DNA of 64,000 bases, taken from the NCBI GenBank assembly GCA_032716605.1, contig CM064517.1:26095876-26159875 (forward strand), read 5' to 3'. This document shows, piece after piece, positions 1-10,330 of this stretch. Each line of letters starts with the position of its first letter. The first letter of the stretch is position 1. This DNA comes from Paralithodes platypus (taxonomy: Eukaryota; Arthropoda; Malacostraca; Decapoda; Lithodidae). The translations under genes and the position numbers were made by a program. The notes beneath the pieces are model-generated. The model worked only from the letters and a program-made list of their open reading frames with translations, did not search any database and was not told the DNA's origin.

Positions 1-1
1 A

Positions 2-178
2 GCGAGGATACGAGCAGTGTCCGGGTCATCATCGTCTTCTCAAGTGTCGGCCAGCTCTCTCTCCATCACCACACCCTCACCAATACAGTCACCAAGCTTC
101 TTCTCCAAGTTTCTCAAGAGGTCCGACGGCAAGAGTAAGGGAAAGTCAGGAGGGAATATGCTGAGGGATTCTAGTCAG
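2..178 (+). CDS. Penultimate coding exon (partial gene, unknown protein)
   Basis: The first 178 bases are open in one frame from base 2 and end at a good donor (CAG|GTATGG). The 59 residues are Ser-rich (runs of S and T), then give PSFFSKFLKRSDGKSKGKSG, a basic stretch. The exon stops in phase 0, which matches the phase of the exon at 3557-3871. I do not recognise the family. Low-complexity Ser/Pro/Lys composition suggests a disordered C-terminal tail of a larger signalling or scaffold protein, but that is inference only. The gene's beginning lies left of the window. Confidence 0.7.
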
Positions 179-362
179 GTATGGTGATTTCTGTTTTTCA
201 ATCTTGCACTATAATTATTAAGTACTCATTTTAACTTGTACAGTCGACCCTCGCATGGGCGGACCCCAGTTGCCCGGACTTCGGTTTGTGCGGACCAAAC
301 AGCCAATATCGGACAAGCCCCAAAAAGTCCGGACAAATCGGGCAAAAGACCGTTAATTTAAA

Positions 363-493
363 ATGTAAAACTTGTAAACTAAACAAACCAAAATTGGGAC
401 AAGGACAATATAAAGTCAAATTAAATTATCAAAATCGCTATGTGGAAACAACGCTTACTAAAATGAAATTTATGAAATAAAAGAACACAATCC
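363..493 (-). mobile_element. Penelope-tail insertion inside the Tigger-like element
   Basis: 131 bases matching, in reverse, the last part of the Penelope-like element at 1515-3031. The second Tigger copy at 1123-1306 lacks it and reads straight through, so the insertion is directly visible. TTTAAA occurs on both sides (357-362 and 494-499) and once in the empty copy, a 6-base target duplication. Confidence 0.85.
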
Positions 494-635
494 TTTAAAG
501 TTGTCCGGTAGGTGGCTGGTCCGGCAGTGACGCGGGCAGGCAATTTCCCACCGAAAAGTTCAGTTTGTTTACTAACGCCATTCCACTCGCTTCCCCCATC
601 GTACCCGTGAATAATCAGTGCTTTAATTCTTCAAC

Positions 636-809
636 ATGCCTCCCAAGACCAAGTGCGTGACCCTTAACGTTCAGCAGAAGCTTGAGGTGCTACGCAAATT
701 AGAAAAGGGATGCTCTGCGAAGAAGATATGTGATGAGTATGGGATAAAGAAACGGACTGTATCAGACATTAGGAAAGCCAAAGACAAGATGAAACATTAT
801 GCTGCCTCA
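636..809 (+). pseudogene. CENP-B/Tigger N-terminal helix-turn-helix remnant
   Basis: Starting at ATG 636 the frame gives about 58 residues with the pattern of the N-terminal CENP-B/Jerky/Tigger DNA-binding domain: a Lys-rich start, the helix QKLEVLRKLEKGCSAKKICD, then EYGIKKRTVSDIRK. After about residue 58 the family similarity stops. The frame runs on to a stop at 936-938 with unrelated residues, so the transposase is deleted beyond its first DNA-binding helix-turn-helix. It lies inside the TIR-bounded element at 241-961 and would originally have bound that element's ends. Confidence 0.75.
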
Positions 810-1122
810 TATTGTGTTAATGCCGCAGCCATGTACATGTCATTAGATACAGTTTTAAGGTTAGAAAACATCGTATATTTACTCTATTTCCCATGTCTGG
901 ACTTTTTCATTGTGCGGACATGGGTCACCCCCTATTAGTCCGCACATTCGAGGGTTGACTGTATTGAACCCAAGCAACTTAATACTGTTGTGCTATGTTT
1001 CAGAGTTTGGCTTTAACCCGAGGAACGCGATAGGCCTAACGGAAGTGTCTGTATAGCGGATGCGATAGGCCTTACGAAAGAAAGGCTATGAAAAATATAT
1101 AGGCTATATATATGTATATATA

Positions 1123-1306
1123 CAGTCGACCCTCGCATGGGCGGACCCCAGTTGACCGGACTTCGGTTTGTGCGGACCCAACAGCCGATGCGGACAAGGC
1201 CCCAAAAGACCAGACAAATCGGGCAAAAGACCGTTAATTTAAAAGTTGTCCGGTATTTGGCGGGTCGGGCGGTGACACGGGCAGGCAATTTCCCGCTGAA
1301 ATCGTC
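1123..1306 (+). mobile_element. 5' part of a second Tigger-like element
   Basis: Begins with the same 20-base terminal repeat as 241-260, preceded by TA, and matches that element for about 180 bases before similarity ends near the start of unrelated AT-rich sequence. It lacks the Penelope insertion found in the first copy and so serves as the empty-site reference. No right terminal repeat is seen, so the copy is truncated. Confidence 0.75.
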
Positions 1307-1514
1307 GAAATACGATAATGTAACCATAAGTACTATATATCTCTTATAAACTTACCTTAATTCTTTATAATATTTCATTATAAACTTATATAAAACGAGT
1401 TATAAGTTCAAATCAAAAATTAGTGTACCGGTACCTACCGAAACACGCGTGTGTTATTGTTATGTCGGTTTGTGTGTGTGTGTGTTCTTTTCTTGTGTGG
1501 CTATGTCGGCCGTA

Positions 1515-2123
1515 TCAGTAGGGAGTCATGCTAGCCCTTTAATTGCAGACTTATTCTTGCTTGTTTTAGAATTTAAATATATAAAAGACTTAGTTGACAG
1601 TAGCAAGAAAAATAAAATCCCAGAAAAATTAGCACTTGCTAAATTGTTAAGTAATAATAGTAGATATATTGATGATATTCTCGTTTGCAATTTGTTAAAT
1701 TTTAATCAAGTTGCTAAACTTATTTACCCTAATTCTATTCCCCTCACACAATGTTACGTAAATTATAAAGTTGAAAATTTTCTTGATATAAATATAGAGA
1801 TTGTTAATGAACAGTGCATACTTAAAGTATATCACAAAGTTGATGATTTTAATTTTAACGTAATAAACTTTCCTTTCCCTAGTAGTAATATCGATAGTAA
1901 AATAACTTATAATTGTTTTTATTCCCAGTTAATAAGATTTTGTAAAATCTGCACTAAAGTAGAGGACTTTTGGGCTAGAGCTAGGTTACTATACAGACTC
2001 TTAGTGGACAGAGGTTTTGAGGCAAGTAAATTGTTCCATAAATTTAATCTTTTTAGGGTCAATTATTGTGACTGTATTCTAAAATTTGACATCAATAATT
2101 TTAATCAAGCATTTTTAACTTGA
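1515..2123 (+). pseudogene. Penelope-like reverse transcriptase, C-terminal part
   Basis: About 200 residues are open to a TGA at 2121-2123. GSHASPLIADLFL corresponds to RT motif B and RYIDDILVCN to motif C, with the two catalytic aspartates in YIDD. Further on, DDFNFNVINFPFPSSNID and a C-terminal thumb-like part follow. The palm's motif A is missing because of 5' truncation; the open frame runs left to 1449 but those residues do not look like RT. No GIY-YIG endonuclease follows the RT: the protein ends about 145 residues after YIDD. In canonical Penelope/Neptune elements the nuclease is C-terminal, so this end supports a permuted Naiad-type order. No activity is expected. Confidence 0.8.
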
Positions 2124-2559
2124 AGTTTCTTGTATAACCTCTGCTTACTTTTTGTCTGTATTTATTGTATATCTTTTTCTTTTTCTATTATTAATATTAA
2201 TATTGATGATTTTTTAAATTAATTGTTCTTGTTAAAAGAGTACTCTTTGTTTAAATCTGTTGTTACTTCATATTTTGCAATTATTTGTCTTTATATTATA
2301 TGTATTCATTGTCGATAGTATCAATTGCTTGCTTTTGCGATTTCCTTAGTTTATTGTGCGATAAATGTAGGTTATTTGTAGGGTAGTTATTGATAAGGGT
2401 CACTTGAGGCATGCTATGCTTACAGGTACCTACCCGATAGCACTATCGTTAGTGAGTGCTGTACTGTATTTTATATATTATTTTGTAATAGTATAGATAT
2501 CTTATCAATATTTGTATTTTGTACTATTGTTAATGTCTTGTCATGTTGCAAATTTGATT

Positions 2560-2705
2560 CTTTTATTTAATATTCTTTTATTTAATAATTTTCATTTTAG
2601 TAAGCGTTGTTTCCACATAGCGATTTTGATAATTTAATTTGACTTTATATTGTCCTTGTCCCAATTTTGGTTTGTTTAGTTTGCAAGTTTTACATTTTAA
2701 TTTTA
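2560..2705 (+). mobile_element. Nested Penelope-tail copy within the element's own 3' region
   Basis: About 125 bases of terminal Penelope sequence occur here and again at 2915-3031. The inverted copy at 62236-63174 has uninterrupted sequence at the corresponding place, so this tail inserted later into the 3' region of an existing copy. Exact edges are blurred by AT-rich flanks. Confidence 0.7.
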
Positions 2706-3238
2706 ATAATATTTTGACATTTAACATGTAGTTTCTTTATTCATGCAGAGTTTAGTAAAATTTACCAGAACGTCCCGGACTTCCCAAACTTGACTAATTC
2801 CTTTAACGTGACGATAGTGCGTTGTTATATGTGCGATTAGTTTGCTTGGGAAACAGATTAACTTGCTCATGTAGTAATGTACACCCTATGTGGTGGATTG
2901 TGTTCTTTTGTTTAATAATTTTCATTTTAGTAAGCGTTGTTTCCACATAGCGATTTTGATAATTTAATTTGACTTTATATTGTCCTTGTCCCAATTTTGG
3001 TTTGTTTAGTTTGCAAGTTTTACATTTTAATTTATATGGTAAATATAACAAATTCTGTCAGAATCGAAGGTAATCATTTCGCACTGGCAGGCGTTTAAAA
3101 AACATGATTGGCATGCTCCTTGGGTTAAAGGTTCAAAGATTCTAATTCCTTTGTTTGTGTTTTATTTGGTTCAACCAATGAGTTTCAAGGTGCTGTTTAC
3201 TTTTTTCGCTTTTGTTTGACAAACAAAATATGAACATA

Positions 3239-3470
3239 TTAACCCTTTCACGCACAGGACGCGATTTGAGCCTATTCTGGGATACGTAAAAGCCTTTGTG
3301 ACCATCAGGGGTGTTTAGAAACCTTTAGTTTAGTTACTTCTACCTCTGCAGTTGTCTTCGAGTTAGCTGTGGGCAGAAAATTAATTTTGAAGAGGTAATT
3401 ATAAGATTGAGAGAATATTTCTGAAACCTAGTCGGCAACCCCCGCGTCCATAGGATAGCGAGAGGTTTAA
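3239..3470. mobile_element. TTAA-bounded MITE (piggyBac-like, decayed)
   Basis: Starts TTAACCCTTTCACGC. The right border TTAA (3467-3470) is decayed. The interior, about 3295-3420, matches the opposite strand of the better-preserved element at 8500-8734, including the stretch around GTTAGCTGTGGGCAGAAAA. No coding capacity. It lies in the last intron of the gene ending at 3871. Confidence 0.6.
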
Positions 3471-3556
3471 TGCTACCATATGCATGTATAGCATAATGTA
3501 TTTTTGTCTGCACTAAAGATGAAATGTATGATTGATATAGACTTTTTATTTTACAG

Positions 3557-3871
3557 GGTAGTCAAGAGGAAAGCGACCAACCGGAGGAGGAAGGCCAGAA
3601 ATCAGATGTAGGTAGCAACGGCCTCCCCCGCAGTGCTGCCATACCAATACTCCAGCTGGGCCCATCGACTGGTGAGTCACGGGACCACACGGCTACCTTT
3701 CCCAGCCTCCCTGATGTTCCAGAGACTCCTCCTGGCCCCTCTCCTATGAGCACCACCAGTTCTGCTGCTCTTCTCCTCCCCGACACATCACCCACTAGTC
3801 CACGCTCACCTTCTAAGCTCTTTGAAAAACTATTCAAAGGCAGGCAGAAAAAGCAAAAAATTCCTGGCTAA
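3557..3871 (+). CDS. Terminal coding exon of the partial unknown gene
   Basis: The acceptor is TTTTACAG|GGT with a T-rich tract. The exon continues phase 0 from the donor at 178 and runs 104 codons to TAA at 3869-3871. The protein is acidic first (EESDQPEEEGQK), then Ser/Pro/Thr-rich with repeated PS/SP dipeptides (possible proline-directed kinase sites), and ends with a basic tail (KLFEKLFKGRQKKQKIPG). No domain is recognised. Joined to the upstream exon, the visible C-terminal region is 163 residues, probably disordered. A candidate polyadenylation hexamer AATAAA is at 5391-5396, but other AT-rich matches exist. Confidence 0.75.
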   Translation, partial: GSQEESDQPEEEGQKSDVGSNGLPRSAAIPILQLGPSTGESRDHTATFPSLPDVPETPPGPSPMSTTSSAALLLPDTSPTSPRSPSKLFEKLFKGRQKKQKIPG

Positions 3872-4504
3872 ATACTGTAACTCCGTAATATCAGTGATGG
3901 TAAGATTTCACCCTATTTAGTATAGTAGTGTACTGTATAAAATTAGAGTCCATGTAGGTACAGTATTTAATTATTTTGTAATCACAATGTGATATCACAA
4001 AGAAAGTTATAGTTTACGGTAGTTGCTTGGTTAGAACTAACTTCAGTAGCATCATACTAGCATGACTTTGAATTTGCACTACTAATTGAATATCCAAGTT
4101 CAGGTATAGCACAGTCACAAACATGGGTAACAAGCATCCAAGACAACAGGTCCACAAGTGTGGGGTTTTTTTTCACTATCAGTATCGATTTACTGAACAA
4201 TGCTCTACAGTATGTTTCTTTTCATATTCATATTTTATTTTACAATGTACCGTACCAAAGATCACATTCCAAACCTTCTAGGGTGGCATGTCAGCGCATC
4301 AGCAATCAGGTGAAATTGTCATATACAATATCCTGCACAAGTTTTGGATACACTACTACTGTGTTTGTGATTAACTTTATACAGTGAAAGTTGAGTGAGA
4401 GAAACTACTGCCTAACACATGTGTTTAAAGGGAATTATTCAAAATTTATCATCAGTGTGTTTGAATTGTTCTTAAACATTTGTACGACTATTGGCTGCAG
4501 TCAT
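3872..4504. other. Intergenic / possible 3' UTR, nothing recognised
   Basis: AT-rich sequence after the stop of the upstream gene. Its first part may be that gene's 3' UTR. I see no conserved frame, terminal repeats or known repeat family. Confidence 0.4.
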
Positions 4505-4760
4505 TTTGTTTTTTTCCTATGTGTATGAAGGAGACAAAAGGTAAAGCTGCCTGTAACAAATGTCTCCCTCAAATTTAAAGAGTGGTAGCCAAATTTAAGG
4601 TAAGTTAGTCAAAATGTCTGGACACATGGAGCTTGAAGCAGTTTAAGTCGTAGGATGATGGAAAGACAGATTGAGAGAGAGTTTCAAAGCATACTCGTTG
4701 AGTAGAAGAAAGACCTAGCTTCAATCATCTAAAGATAGCAAGACTGCCTTTTTCATGAGT
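4505..4760 (-). mobile_element. Decayed 3' end of a CR1/I-like LINE
   Basis: The stretch with TGTGTATGAAGGAGACAAAA and CTTGAAGCAGTTTAAGTCG is a diverged match to 49525-49730, the 3' end and last codons of the LINE at 49505-51290. Orientation follows that element (minus). No open frame survives. Confidence 0.55.
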
Positions 4761-4789
4761 TATTTTTAAAGCTTGAGATCCCAAATGGG

Positions 4790-4833
4790 CCTAGGTCTCT
4801 GCTTCTTCTTCTGGGCGACCTAGATATGTGTGA

Positions 4834-4864
<31 letters not shown>

Positions 4865-4955
4865 GTGTTGTCCCTGTTCGGGCTCTGTCTCAAGTCGGCC
4901 ACCCCCAGCAATGGGGTAAGTGCCTGCGTTTATACATACACATACATACATTTTT
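4790..4955 (+). repeat. Dispersed LINE/SINE 3' end with CAAGTCGGCCACCCC motif
   Basis: The block with TCTGGGCGACCTAGATATGT, a run of more than 20 T, CTCAAGTCGGCCACCCCCAG and (ACATAC)n recurs at 48170-48310 and 59890-59990 (+) and in reverse at 46400-46500, 51480-51640 and 58395-58510. At 46304-47045 and 58283-59815 it forms the 3' end of a LINE, so the short copies are probably 5'-truncated copies or SINEs sharing that tail. Confidence 0.6.
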
Positions 4956-5390
4956 TAAGCCTTGGGGCATGTACTGGTTGAATTCCACTTGTCACAGTTA
5001 AGTGCAGCATCTCTATCCAGTCACAATATTATAAGGCCGTTTTGCAAGACCTCATTCCATATCGTCTTTGATCTATACCTAATATACCATTTATTCTATC
5101 TTGTCCCAGGTTGGACTCTCAGCCTGGGTAGGTCACACCCAACCCACTCAGCTAGCTGGCTTATCTGTAATGGATAGGTTGGTATTAAGCTAAGGGTAAC
5201 CCTAACAAAGGTAAACTAGAATAACCTGGGTAAAATGCAATGACCCATATGTAGCCTGTTGGCTTCAAGGAGCAAAGACACAGAGATGAACACTGTGGTA
5301 AAGTGTGCCAGCCCTAAAGTGTGCCTTTTCTACTTACTAAAGCATTACCTAATTGTAAGGACTGCATGGATCACTGTTATTGTTCATAAA

Positions 5391-6180
5391 AATAAAAACA
5401 TCTAGCTTAATGTTAAGATACAACTAGTACTACAGATTTGGTTCAAAAGTTATAATTGTGTTATGATTCAGGTAAGTGAATTTTTTGTAATCTATTTTTT
5501 TACGAGCAATTTAACCATAAAATGTATACATATTTGAATAATCATATTTATTTACCAGTATTACAAATAACACTTATTCTGACACAATTCTTGATTGCCA
5601 ACAGGCCTACTTTAAATGTATGTACTGTACATAATTCAGAATTTATAACAGGGTAGATATTTATTTTTGCTTGTGCACATACTGGTATATCATCTATACA
5701 CATGTATGTAGAAGTTCACTTATTTTGATATTCATTATTCATTTTCACATCCCTTAAATTATTTTCAACATTGTTCTTAACACCAATAACCCCCAATTGA
5801 AATTTATGAAAGCATGTGATTCTCCCAGGATTCGAACCTAGAAGTGGTGCTTATTTAATACCAAATGGATACTATAGTTTATTCTTTCATATAACAGAAA
5901 ATTCAATCCCTTAGTATATGATTATTCGATACCTACTGAGAAATAAGAAACTATTAGGTCTCACCATAATATTAGTGCCATGTTTTCCTAATTACCAACA
6001 TACGTTGTATCGCTACAAAACTTCTTAATAGCTACGGTAAGTAATCAAGATGGGAAAATTGCAATTTATCAGTAGCTAAAATACAAACACTTTGGCTCTT
6101 TACCAGTTATCAGGGTAAGCTCAGCTTATGGTACAAGAACTTGAATAAGTGTGTAATATTTGGTTACACAGGGTAATTTC
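5391..6180. other. AT-rich intergenic DNA, mostly unrecognised
   Basis: Unique-looking AT-rich sequence. A possible tRNA-like B box on the minus strand (reverse of 5828-5840, AGGTTCGAATCC) hints at a SINE head but has no convincing A box. A run of about 27 T is at 6190-6215. Confidence 0.3.
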
Positions 6181-6184
6181 AATG

Positions 6185-6215
<31 letters not shown>

Positions 6216-6292
6216 ATTGAATAAGGAGATATAATTTACTAGTCGCTATTTTCTTAGCATGAGAAGTACAGTCCTATATTTATTCCAGATAT

Positions 6293-6689
6293 TTAACCCA
6301 TTGAGCCCCAAGGACAAACCCCTCCCGTATCTTATTATTGTTACGCACAGGCCCAGCGACGAACACTTCTCGTCGGCTAGTCTCGCCCATATATATATAT
6401 ATAAGTATATACAGTACCGTATATACAGTTCCGTATGGAGCTCAGTGGTCTGGTTAATCTGCTCTACATAACTAACTAACTAACTAACCTCTCAAAAGGC
6501 TTTTAGGGGAGTGAAATTTGCACATGTGGTACCTTAAGGTGTGGGGCAACTAAACAATAGTTGGCAGCCCAACTGGGTCACCTCATTATGTGTAATATTA
6601 AAATATAAGAAAAAGAAAAAAAAAAGGAAAAAATGCCTGGGACTGGCTGTTACATCAAGTTAATTTTAGAATGGGGCTCAGTGGGTTAA
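6293..6689. mobile_element. TTAA-bounded MITE (piggyBac-like)
   Basis: The left end is TTAACCCATTGAGCCCCAAG. The right end on the opposite strand is TTAACCCACTGAGCCCCATT. Both are flush with TTAA, the target duplication of piggyBac-type transposons, and the inverted repeats match over about 16 bases. The interior contains an (AACT)n run (about 6466-6485) and no transposase. Confidence 0.8.
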
Positions 6690-6981
6690 TGAAGTACTAT
6701 ATACTGTACAGTATATATGAATTAGATTTCATAACTTCTTAACAAGAAGCTCTTGAATAATAATTGTATATATGATATATATATAAACTTAACCCTATCC
6801 TATGAGGTGTGGGTCTATTTGGACCCTCCCTGTTTCACTCCATTAGTTTGGAGACTCTGACGTTTCACCTCACTAGTTTGGTGATTATAAAATGCTTCAC
6901 CCCATTCAGGAATAATGTTGTTTCTTGGCAAGTGATAGCAAGCAGGCAATGGGGTATGTGCCTGAATATATACATACATAG

Positions 6982-7491
6982 CAGTCCATCCTCCTATAAC
7001 ACGACTATATGGGCGGCAGAGCCCCTCGCGCTGTAGGAATAACACTTTATATGGAGATTATTCTATATGGGTCTGAACCTCACAATTTTGCCCCTTTATT
7101 TTCTGGATTTCTTGCTAAACAAACACCTATATTACCTACCAGATACCATCAAACCATTAACAAATATAAACAAACATCACTTACCTTAAAACTAATGAAG
7201 AAAAATTAGTCGATCCGACCCTCGCACTATATGAAATTCACGTTATGTGATCGTGTATACATACGGCGGTAAATAAAAGTGATCGATCGGTCCTAGGAAA
7301 GACCTAGAATATATTATTTCATAGAATATATCAAAGTGTATGAATATATAATAGAGAAATTAGTTAAACAAAATTTGAATCTACAATATCATGGCTACAA
7401 TTAACTGAATAAATGTACTATTTATCGGGACCCCCCCTCGTGTTGTAGGAGGATCGCGTTGTAGGAATTCGTGTTATAGGAGGATGGACTG
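6982..7491. mobile_element. TA-bounded MITE with ATCCTCCTATAACACGA ends
   Basis: Inverted terminal repeats of about 23 bases (left CAGTCCATCCTCCTATAACA; right the same on the other strand) with TA at 7492-7493 and a near match (TAG) at 6979-6981. Additional subterminal copies of TTGTAGGA occur near the right end. Size about 510 bases; the short frames within it do not resemble a transposase. Probably a Tc1/mariner/pogo-class non-autonomous element. Confidence 0.8.
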
Positions 7492-7519
7492 TACATACAT
7501 ACTAATTAAAGAAAATGGC

Positions 7520-8006
7520 TTAACACTCAAGCCGCGGGGCCCGACATATGTTGAGTGAGAGAATCATGGCCACACCTGCGGGGCCCGACATACGTCGCAA
7601 GGGATGTTGAGCACATTATCGGCTCTGAGAGAGAGTCCACGCATTGGGAGGACGATAGGCGGGCTCTGACCGCTCGACATGGACCGAGCGAGGTGACTGA
7701 GCTCCCCACCACAACATCCCACACCCCTGGCCTCGCGAGACAAGGGAAAAACTCGGGAATTTACCGTATTTTAGGGTATTTGCCCTCGTGTTGCGCAAGT
7801 GTTGCAAGAGAACCCGTGGTTGTACAAGGATGATTCAGGTGTCATTGGAGAGCTCTATTATCGCCCTTTCACGAATACATAATTGTATTACGCTCTGGCT
7901 CTTGTTTATGCATGAAAAAAGAGCATGGAATGAAGCTCGTTTAGAGTAAATATGCCCGCCAGGCAGGTAGTAGAAGTTACAAACATCCCCGTCCGTAAGG
8001 GGTTAA
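7520..8006. mobile_element. Candidate TTAA-bounded element, CpG-rich
   Basis: Starts TTAACACTCAAGCCGCGGGG and ends with the complement of TTAACCCCTTACGGACGGGG. TTAA borders both sides, but the inverted repeats agree at only about half of the positions. The interior is clearly richer in C, G and CpG than its neighbours and contains a repeated GCGGGGCCCGACAT motif (7533-7546 and 7578-7591). Small overlapping frames on both strands look fortuitous. Confidence 0.5.
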
Positions 8007-8499
8007 TAACCTGGCCCTAAAAAATGTTATAGTGGCATAAATAAATCGATGTTGTCACTGGTATGACAAAATGGAGATGATATACAGTATTTATACTGTG
8101 TGTGTATATACAGTAACTATACAGAATGTATATTGCTCGCCCGGAAAAAATTTACACCTGAATGGGGTAAAGTGTTATATTATTGCTAAGCAAATTAAGT
8201 GAAAAGTCTTAAAATCTCTTTAACCAATGGAGTGAAAGAAGGAGAGACCAAAAAGACCCACCTCGCACCAGATAGGGTTAGCATTCCATCAGATTATTCG
8301 ATGTCTTGCTTGGGGGACAATTGCAGTCATAAACCCGGCGCCAGCAAACTTGACAGCAATCGTGACCACCTAACTTCTTGTAATGCAATAAGAATGAGAA
8401 TAATTAAGCTGACATTTCGATCATCTGGGAAGAGTCACCAGGAAATAAGTGTGGACATTTATAGCCTGTTTGCTCCATCCCCTTTTGAAATTAAAGAGG

Positions 8500-8734
8500 T
8501 TAACCCTTTCACGTTTTTATGACGCAGAGGTTGCCAGATTAGCAATAATAAATAGAGTTCTCTCACTCTTATAATTACCTCTCCAAAATTAGTTTTCTGC
8601 CCACAGCTAACTCAAAGACAACTGCAGAGGTTGAAGTAACTAAACTGAAGGTTTCTAAATACCCCTGATGGTAACAAAGGCTTTAAAGTACCCCTAATAG
8701 GTTAAAAGTTGCATAAAAAATGTGAGAGGGTTAA
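8500..8734. mobile_element. TTAA-bounded MITE (piggyBac-like)
   Basis: TTAACCCTTTCACGTTTT at the left. The right end, on the opposite strand, is TTAACCCTCTCACATTTT. The interior matches the reverse strand of the element at 3239-3470, so the two are members of one family. Non-coding. Confidence 0.8.
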
Positions 8735-9896
8735 GGATCAATATTTCTGTCAAGTTGGTTGGTGCCGGGTATAGTTATGTGTGAAGTGGAATGCTCCAAG
8801 AGGTATTGCAAGGTAAATATTGCTTACTCATTTTTATATAAAATTTTGTATGTAGTAAACATTGTGCATGACTTGTAATCTCATTGTTGCTCAATTGTAG
8901 ATATATTGTATAAAGCTTTAAGCACTGTTGGCTGTGGTAGGGAGAATATGTAGAATATATTGACATTTTGTATTGTTGTTGTTTAATTAACTTCCCATTT
9001 ATATGCATGAAGATATATTAATTTTAGACAGAACTGTAATTCTCATAGTAGCTTAATTTTTATTGAAAACTATTCCAGTAGGCTCACTGTAGAGTTTTGT
9101 ATATATATTTATATATCTATCATTTATCTCCAACAACTTGCTTCCTCCTGGAAAACTACTTCTAAACAATGACTATGGCAGATATGCCTCCAGGATACTT
9201 TGTCCAGACATACTAATTTTAATGATAATAATAATATAATGCCTGGAGACGTTTCTGCCATGGCCATCCTTTAACGTGAGTTTCCCAGCTGTAAGCAATG
9301 TGTTGGGAGATGATGATATGACATTATATGATAAAAACATTATTTCATAGACATCATCAACATTTCATCCAACATGAGTCAGACGATTTATTTGCAAATA
9401 AATTCCACTACCATTTTTCTCTTTTATCTCAAGTAGTTAAGGAATTCATTACCAAATATGTAATGTGTAGGACAGTAGGGTATAACTCGAAACCACCTTT
9501 ACATTGATTATATATTTATTTGTTCGTCTAATGAAGTGCAAAATACTAACTCCTCTCTACATGACATCTAACCTCTAACATAAAATATAAGAAGTGTTAA
9601 ACACAGCACAATAGGGTAGGGCATATACCTCTAATTAATATCTAGTCTGCACACAGTATGCAAATTTTGGCACTGATTGTCACTTCTATAATAGTTGTAC
9701 AAGGAGTGAACACATTATTTACCATATCCTCCGGCAACTTTTTATACAAAACTCTTTCAAGTAGATGTTGCTATTTTTGTTTTCTTTTCTTTTTTCTAAC
9801 TACCTCAAGATGAAAAAATAAATAAAAATACTGTATATATATATGGGGTACGTGCCAGAGTACATACATACATACCTCCAGATGAATGTATTCAAT
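8735..9896. other. AT-rich intergenic DNA, nothing recognised
   Basis: No conserved frame or terminal repeats. Around 9165-9265 the phrases GGCAGATATGCCTCCAGG and CCTGGAGACGTTTCTGCC form a weak inverted pair. GGGGTACGTGCC with (ATAC)n near 9843-9885 is the very end of the repeat described at 4790-4955. Confidence 0.35.
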
Positions 9897-9970
9897 TAAT
9901 TAAAATTTAAAACTTGCAAACTAAACAAACCAAAACTGAGACAATACAATTGTCATCTGACTAAAATGGT
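9897..9970 (-). mobile_element. Penelope tail fragment
   Basis: Reverse-strand match to the terminal Penelope sequence (AAAACTTGCAAACTAAACAA on the + strand), about 70 bases, then unrelated sequence. Extreme 5' truncation. Confidence 0.7.
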
Positions 9971-10029
9971 TTATAATAGTGAACCTTTGGACTGCAGTCA
10001 AGCTACGTATATAATTTTGAATACAGAGA

Positions 10030-10330
10030 GCCGCACGAGGTGCGGTTTTAGCCTCGTGTCCTAATGGTGACGTTTCGGGCAGCCCTGTTCAGAGTTACCT
10101 TATTGTCAGTATTCAAATTTGAGATCAGAACGTATAGTCTGACCCCTCGTCTTTGTAAGTCTACCCCTTGGTGCAGCTTCCTCTACGTTCACAGACTTTT
10201 TCTTAATACCCAGTTTCCTGTAGTTCATCCATTCTCTACATGTCCAAACCATCCAAGCCTGCTAATACTCATGTCATCACTGATACTCTTGATACTTGAC
10301 CATCTCCACTAGATATCCTATCTTGCAGTT
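10030..10330 (-). mobile_element. LINE C-terminus fragment (SRLGWYGHVERM type)
   Basis: The reverse strand matches the + strand of 48995-49262, including the counterpart of AGAACTTGACAAGTGAAGCA and the 3' end around GGGCAGCCCTGTTCAGAGTT. Frames are broken. A shorter relative lies at 11845-11930. Confidence 0.6.

Larger units (their letters stand above)
241..961 (+). mobile_element. Tigger/pogo-like non-autonomous DNA transposon
   Basis: The ends are imperfect inverted repeats: the left begins CAGTCGACCCTCGCATGGGC, and the right end read on the other strand begins CAGTCAACCCTCGAATGTGC. TA dinucleotides flank both ends (239-240 and 962-963), the target duplication expected for the Tc1/mariner/pogo superfamily. 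Inside is a short CENP-B-like DNA-binding segment (636-809) but no DDE catalytic domain, so the copy cannot mobilise itself. It carries a later insertion of a Penelope tail at 363-493. Confidence 0.85.
1515..3031 (+). mobile_element. Penelope-like retroelement, 3' half (Naiad-like)
   Basis: The element contains the C-terminal half of a reverse transcriptase (1515-2123), a long AT-rich 3' region (2124-3031), and the end sequence shared with more than 15 other copies here (last bases GTTTGCAAGTTTTACATTTT). Bases 2124-2560 match the reverse strand of 62580-63020. The 5' side is truncated inside the RT domain. The 3' region carries a nested tail-only copy (2560-2705). Penelope-like elements move by target-primed reverse transcription, and 5' truncation is typical of that process. 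Confidence 0.8.

Noticed and set aside
2124..3031. Hammerhead ribozyme in the Penelope 3' region
   Set aside because: Such ribozymes are known in many Penelope elements, but I find no CTGATGA..GAAA core in this region or its copies. CTGATGA at 20779 and near 60450 lies elsewhere and lacks the remaining core.
3562..3837. 91-codon minus-strand frame
   Set aside because: Exact antisense of the terminal exon of the unknown gene, which has a proper acceptor, phase and stop on +.
7555..7833. Overlapping frames on both strands in the CpG-rich TTAA element
   Set aside because: No recognisable domain, mutually antisense, and inside a probable non-autonomous element.
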